A stretch of DNA of 29,508 nucleotides, taken from a virus. Positions within the stretch are counted from its first letter, which is position 1. Every line of letters begins with the position of its first letter. The position numbers and the translations under genes are program-made. The stretch lies in the IMG/VR virus record IMGVR_UViG_3300035698_007354, positions 1-29,508 of that record. One strand, 5' to 3'. This document shows positions 27,368 to 29,508 of this stretch, one piece after another. Below the pieces are notes generated by a model. That model was not told where the DNA came from. It searched no databases and saw only the letters and a list, made by a program, of their open reading frames with translations.

Positions 27368-29508
27368 ATGAGCAACAAAATAGAAACAGTAATCACTGCG
27401 AAAGATCAGGGGGCCAGTTCCACCTTCAAGGGCCTTGGCGCTAGTATTGTAGGGATGAACCAGGCCCTTGAGCTTGGTAGTAAGGCATTGAACGCAGTGA
27501 CTGACCCGTTTAAGGCTGTTATATCGGAGGGTATGGCGTTTACAAAACAGATGTCAGCCATACGATCCATCACATCTATAACAGAAAAGGATTTCAAGGC
27601 ACTATCGGATGAGGCGGAAAGAATAGGTGCAACTACGGGGTTCTCCTCAGTGCAAGCTGCTGAGGCAATGGAGGTCTTGAGGAGGACGGGCCAGGACACC
27701 GCAGCAGTAATGCAAACGACTGGACAAGCGATGGATTTCGCAGCCGCCCAAACGACTTCTTTAGCGGACGCAGCTAACACCACTGCTGTTCAGATGAATA
27801 TTTTCGCCAAGGATGGTTTGTCTGCAAAAGATGCTGTGGATACCATGAACAAAGGGCTTGGTGCTGCTGCTCAAAGTTTTCCACAATTACAAGGAGCCTT
27901 AAAGACAGCCGCACTTGGCGCATCTTCTCTGGGCATTAATTTTAAAGATCTGAACATTATAGTTGGTACTTTCGCTAATGTTGGTATGAAGGGTGAGATT
28001 GCTGGTACTGCAATCAAAATAGCCCTTAAACAGTTGGCAGCACCAACAGCAGCCGCACAAGCTGCCTTGGCTAAGTACGGGATAACGCTTGACCAGATCA
28101 ACCCAGCAAGCAACAAGTTCAAAGATATAATGGAGTTGATGAGGCAAAAACAAATTAGCTTCACTGACACTGTTGCAATATTTGGTGGTGAAGTAGGGCC
28201 AAGCCTGACTAAAGTGGTTAGTGGGGGTGCTGCTGCCTTTGATGACATGGCCAAGAAGATGGATGCTGCAAAAACTGCATCTCAGTCAGCAGCAGACCAA
28301 CTAAATAACCTAGATGGGGATGTTGCTATATTCAGTAGTGGTATGAGCGCATTGAAAAAGGCAGCATTTGACCCACTTGAAACAACTTTAAGGGATATTG
28401 TAAAAGGGGCCACGAAAGTTGTTACAGCATTCACCAAGTTTATAAAATCTGGGAAATCCGTATCAGCCATAACTAAGGCATTGGGCACTTTAAAGAAAGC
28501 TGTTGGTTATATACTTATTGGTATTGGTACCTTAATGATTGCTTTTGGTGAGATGGCTGGATCTACCGCTGTTTTGGGATATTATGAAAAGGTGGAGACT
28601 GCTTTTAATACTGTGAAAGAAGCCATCACAAAATTTATTGAAGAGTTTGTCAGGATTGTAAAGGAAAACCCAGCGGTTGAAAAAGTATTTGAATCTTTTA
28701 AAACTTTTGCGGGGGTTTTATTGAAGGTTCTTGGATCATTGGTAACAGTAGTTGGAACTGTGATAGGGAAACTTATTGGACTAGCCACATTGGCTTTGGG
28801 TCCGTTAGTTACAGCACTTGGTCCTGTTATTGGTATATTTTTAAAATTTGCTACTGAGGTGTTGGGTGGACTGGCCACTGGCCTTGGTAATGTGGATGCC
28901 TTCTTCAAGAATTTTACTGTAGCGAATATGCTCCAGGGCTTTAAAGACATGAAACAGTGGATCGATGACACTGTGGAGTCTTTAAAGTCGTTGTTACGAG
29001 AACTTGGTCTCATTCCAGATGCAAGTGAGGATGTCAGCGATGCTGCGGACGTTAAAAAAATATCAAATTATGGATCTGCTGTGGATTACGCAGCTGGTGC
29101 GTTAAAAGAATTGAAGAGTCAATCTGAAACAGCAGCGGACTCAACTGAAACTGTTGGTGGGACGCTCAGTTATGCACAACAAATGGCCAAAGGGTTTGAA
29201 GATCAGTTGATAAAAAACCCATTAGTTGGGGCTTTAAAACAAACCAGTGATATGTCTATCAGTGCTGGAGAAAGCACAAGAGATCTTGGCTTGGAAATGA
29301 TAAAGACTACAAAACAAGCGAAGAAATTAGAGGGCGCTCTTCCAACTGGATCTGGTGATGCTGGCGCTGTTTCCACATTTGCAGCTAGTGGTGGTGGTGG
29401 TTATGCTGCTGGAACAATTGGTGGTATTGGAAAAACATTATCTGCGGTATTTGATGATTTCAAAAAGGGCTTTAAATTTGTAATGAAGATCAGTTTTAAA
29501 GATATTGG
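27368..29508 (+). CDS. Tape measure protein (TP901 type), partial
   Basis: The gene begins at ATG 27368 with GGATC upstream and stays open to the window end, giving 713 codons of an incomplete gene. The start MSNKIETVITAKDQGASSTF is followed by the TP901-core pattern: MAFTKQMSAIRSIT, ATTGFSSVQAAEAMEVLRRT, VQMNIFAKDGLSAKDAVDTM, NFKDLNIIVGTFAN and SGAAAFDDMA-like GGAAAFDDM. From about residue 375 hydrophobic helices appear (AVGYILIGIGTLMIAFGEMA, LGPLVTALGPVIGIFLKFAT). It sets tail length and is ejected through the membrane. Its gene length beyond the window would predict tail length. Confidence 0.92.
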   Translation, partial: MSNKIETVITAKDQGASSTFKGLGASIVGMNQALELGSKALNAVTDPFKAVISEGMAFTKQMSAIRSITSITEKDFKALSDEAERIGATTGFSSVQAAEAMEVLRRTGQDTAAVMQTTGQAMDFAAAQTTSLADAANTTAVQMNIFAKDGLSAKDAVDTMNKGLGAAAQSFPQLQGALKTAALGASSLGINFKDLNIIVGTFANVGMKGEIAGTAIKIALKQLAAPTAAAQAALAKYGITLDQINPASNKFKDIMELMRQKQISFTDTVAIFGGEVGPSLTKVVSGGAAAFDDMAKKMDAAKTASQSAADQLNNLDGDVAIFSSGMSALKKAAFDPLETTLRDIVKGATKVVTAFTKFIKSGKSVSAITKALGTLKKAVGYILIGIGTLMIAFGEMAGSTAVLGYYEKVETAFNTVKEAITKFIEEFVRIVKENPAVEKVFESFKTFAGVLLKVLGSLVTVVGTVIGKLIGLATLALGPLVTALGPVIGIFLKFATEVLGGLATGLGNVDAFFKNFTVANMLQGFKDMKQWIDDTVESLKSLLRELGLIPDASEDVSDAADVKKISNYGSAVDYAAGALKELKSQSETAADSTETVGGTLSYAQQMAKGFEDQLIKNPLVGALKQTSDMSISAGESTRDLGLEMIKTTKQAKKLEGALPTGSGDAGAVSTFAASGGGGYAAGTIGGIGKTLSAVFDDFKKGFKFVMKISFKDI

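Noticed and set aside
1-29508. Integrase, recombinase, reverse transcriptase/DGR, retron or insertion sequence
   Set aside because: I looked for tyrosine/serine recombinase, transposase and reverse transcriptase motifs and paired template/variable repeats and saw none in this window.

Overview
The window is part of the genome of a tailed double-stranded DNA phage or prophage with a long non-contractile tail (siphovirus-like). It has a TP901-type tape measure, a tail tube protein and a G/GT tail chaperone, and no sheath or baseplate gene is seen. The host is probably a Gram-negative bacterium: Shine-Dalgarno sites are canonical, the promoters are sigma70-like, and the head module is related to Mu (portal and F, I-type protease, gp36/G-like neck proteins). 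The DNA is moderately AT-rich. No integrase, repressor or host gene is visible.

Layout. Positions 1-6166 hold a leftward early operon on the minus strand. It runs from a 68-aa protein through a Toprim/SF3 primase-helicase to a tightly overlapping string of small proteins, including a 38-aa membrane peptide, Cys-rich proteins, a DUF3850 (ASCH-like) protein, a protein with an ADDWEII motif and an HNH endonuclease. Two minus-strand promoters are convincing, near 1313-1340 and 6223-6250. Positions 6167-6726 are non-coding and contain nine copies of a 12-bp element (TATTACACAAAT or its complement), a good candidate replication origin or operator array between the early and late operons. From 6727 to the end everything is on the plus strand: small and large terminase, small ORFs, a portal fused to a MuF domain, a metallopeptidase domain in the -1 frame, capsid-associated proteins, protease with nested scaffold, cement protein, major capsid protein and a connector. 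An accessory block follows (two glycosyltransferase genes, lysis-like genes, a radical SAM enzyme), then neck, tail terminator, tail tube, tail chaperone and a tape measure gene that runs off the window.

The most interesting result is a pair of matched -1 programmed-frameshift signals. Each has the heptamer A-AAA-AAG, a 6-nt spacer containing the zero-frame stop codon, then a stem-loop, with an SD-like sequence upstream. One is at the expected place in the tail chaperone (G to GT). The other is at the end of the portal-MuF gene and would join that structural protein to a C-terminal zinc metallopeptidase whose active-site blocks (HEFGH and YARTNDSEHLAEAY) resemble anthrax lethal factor. This suggests that only a minority of portal/MuF subunits carry an injected protease effector.

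The second notable system is the likely modification cassette. A GT4-like enzyme and a 1015-aa glycosyltransferase-methyltransferase-glycosyltransferase fusion lie directly behind the capsid genes, and a radical SAM enzyme lies ahead of the neck genes. A perfect 19-bp hairpin is embedded inside the radical SAM coding sequence. Further small-scale structure includes a three-tier nested hairpin in the early operon, an SD-containing motif repeated before three early genes, and duplicated translation-start regions in front of late genes.
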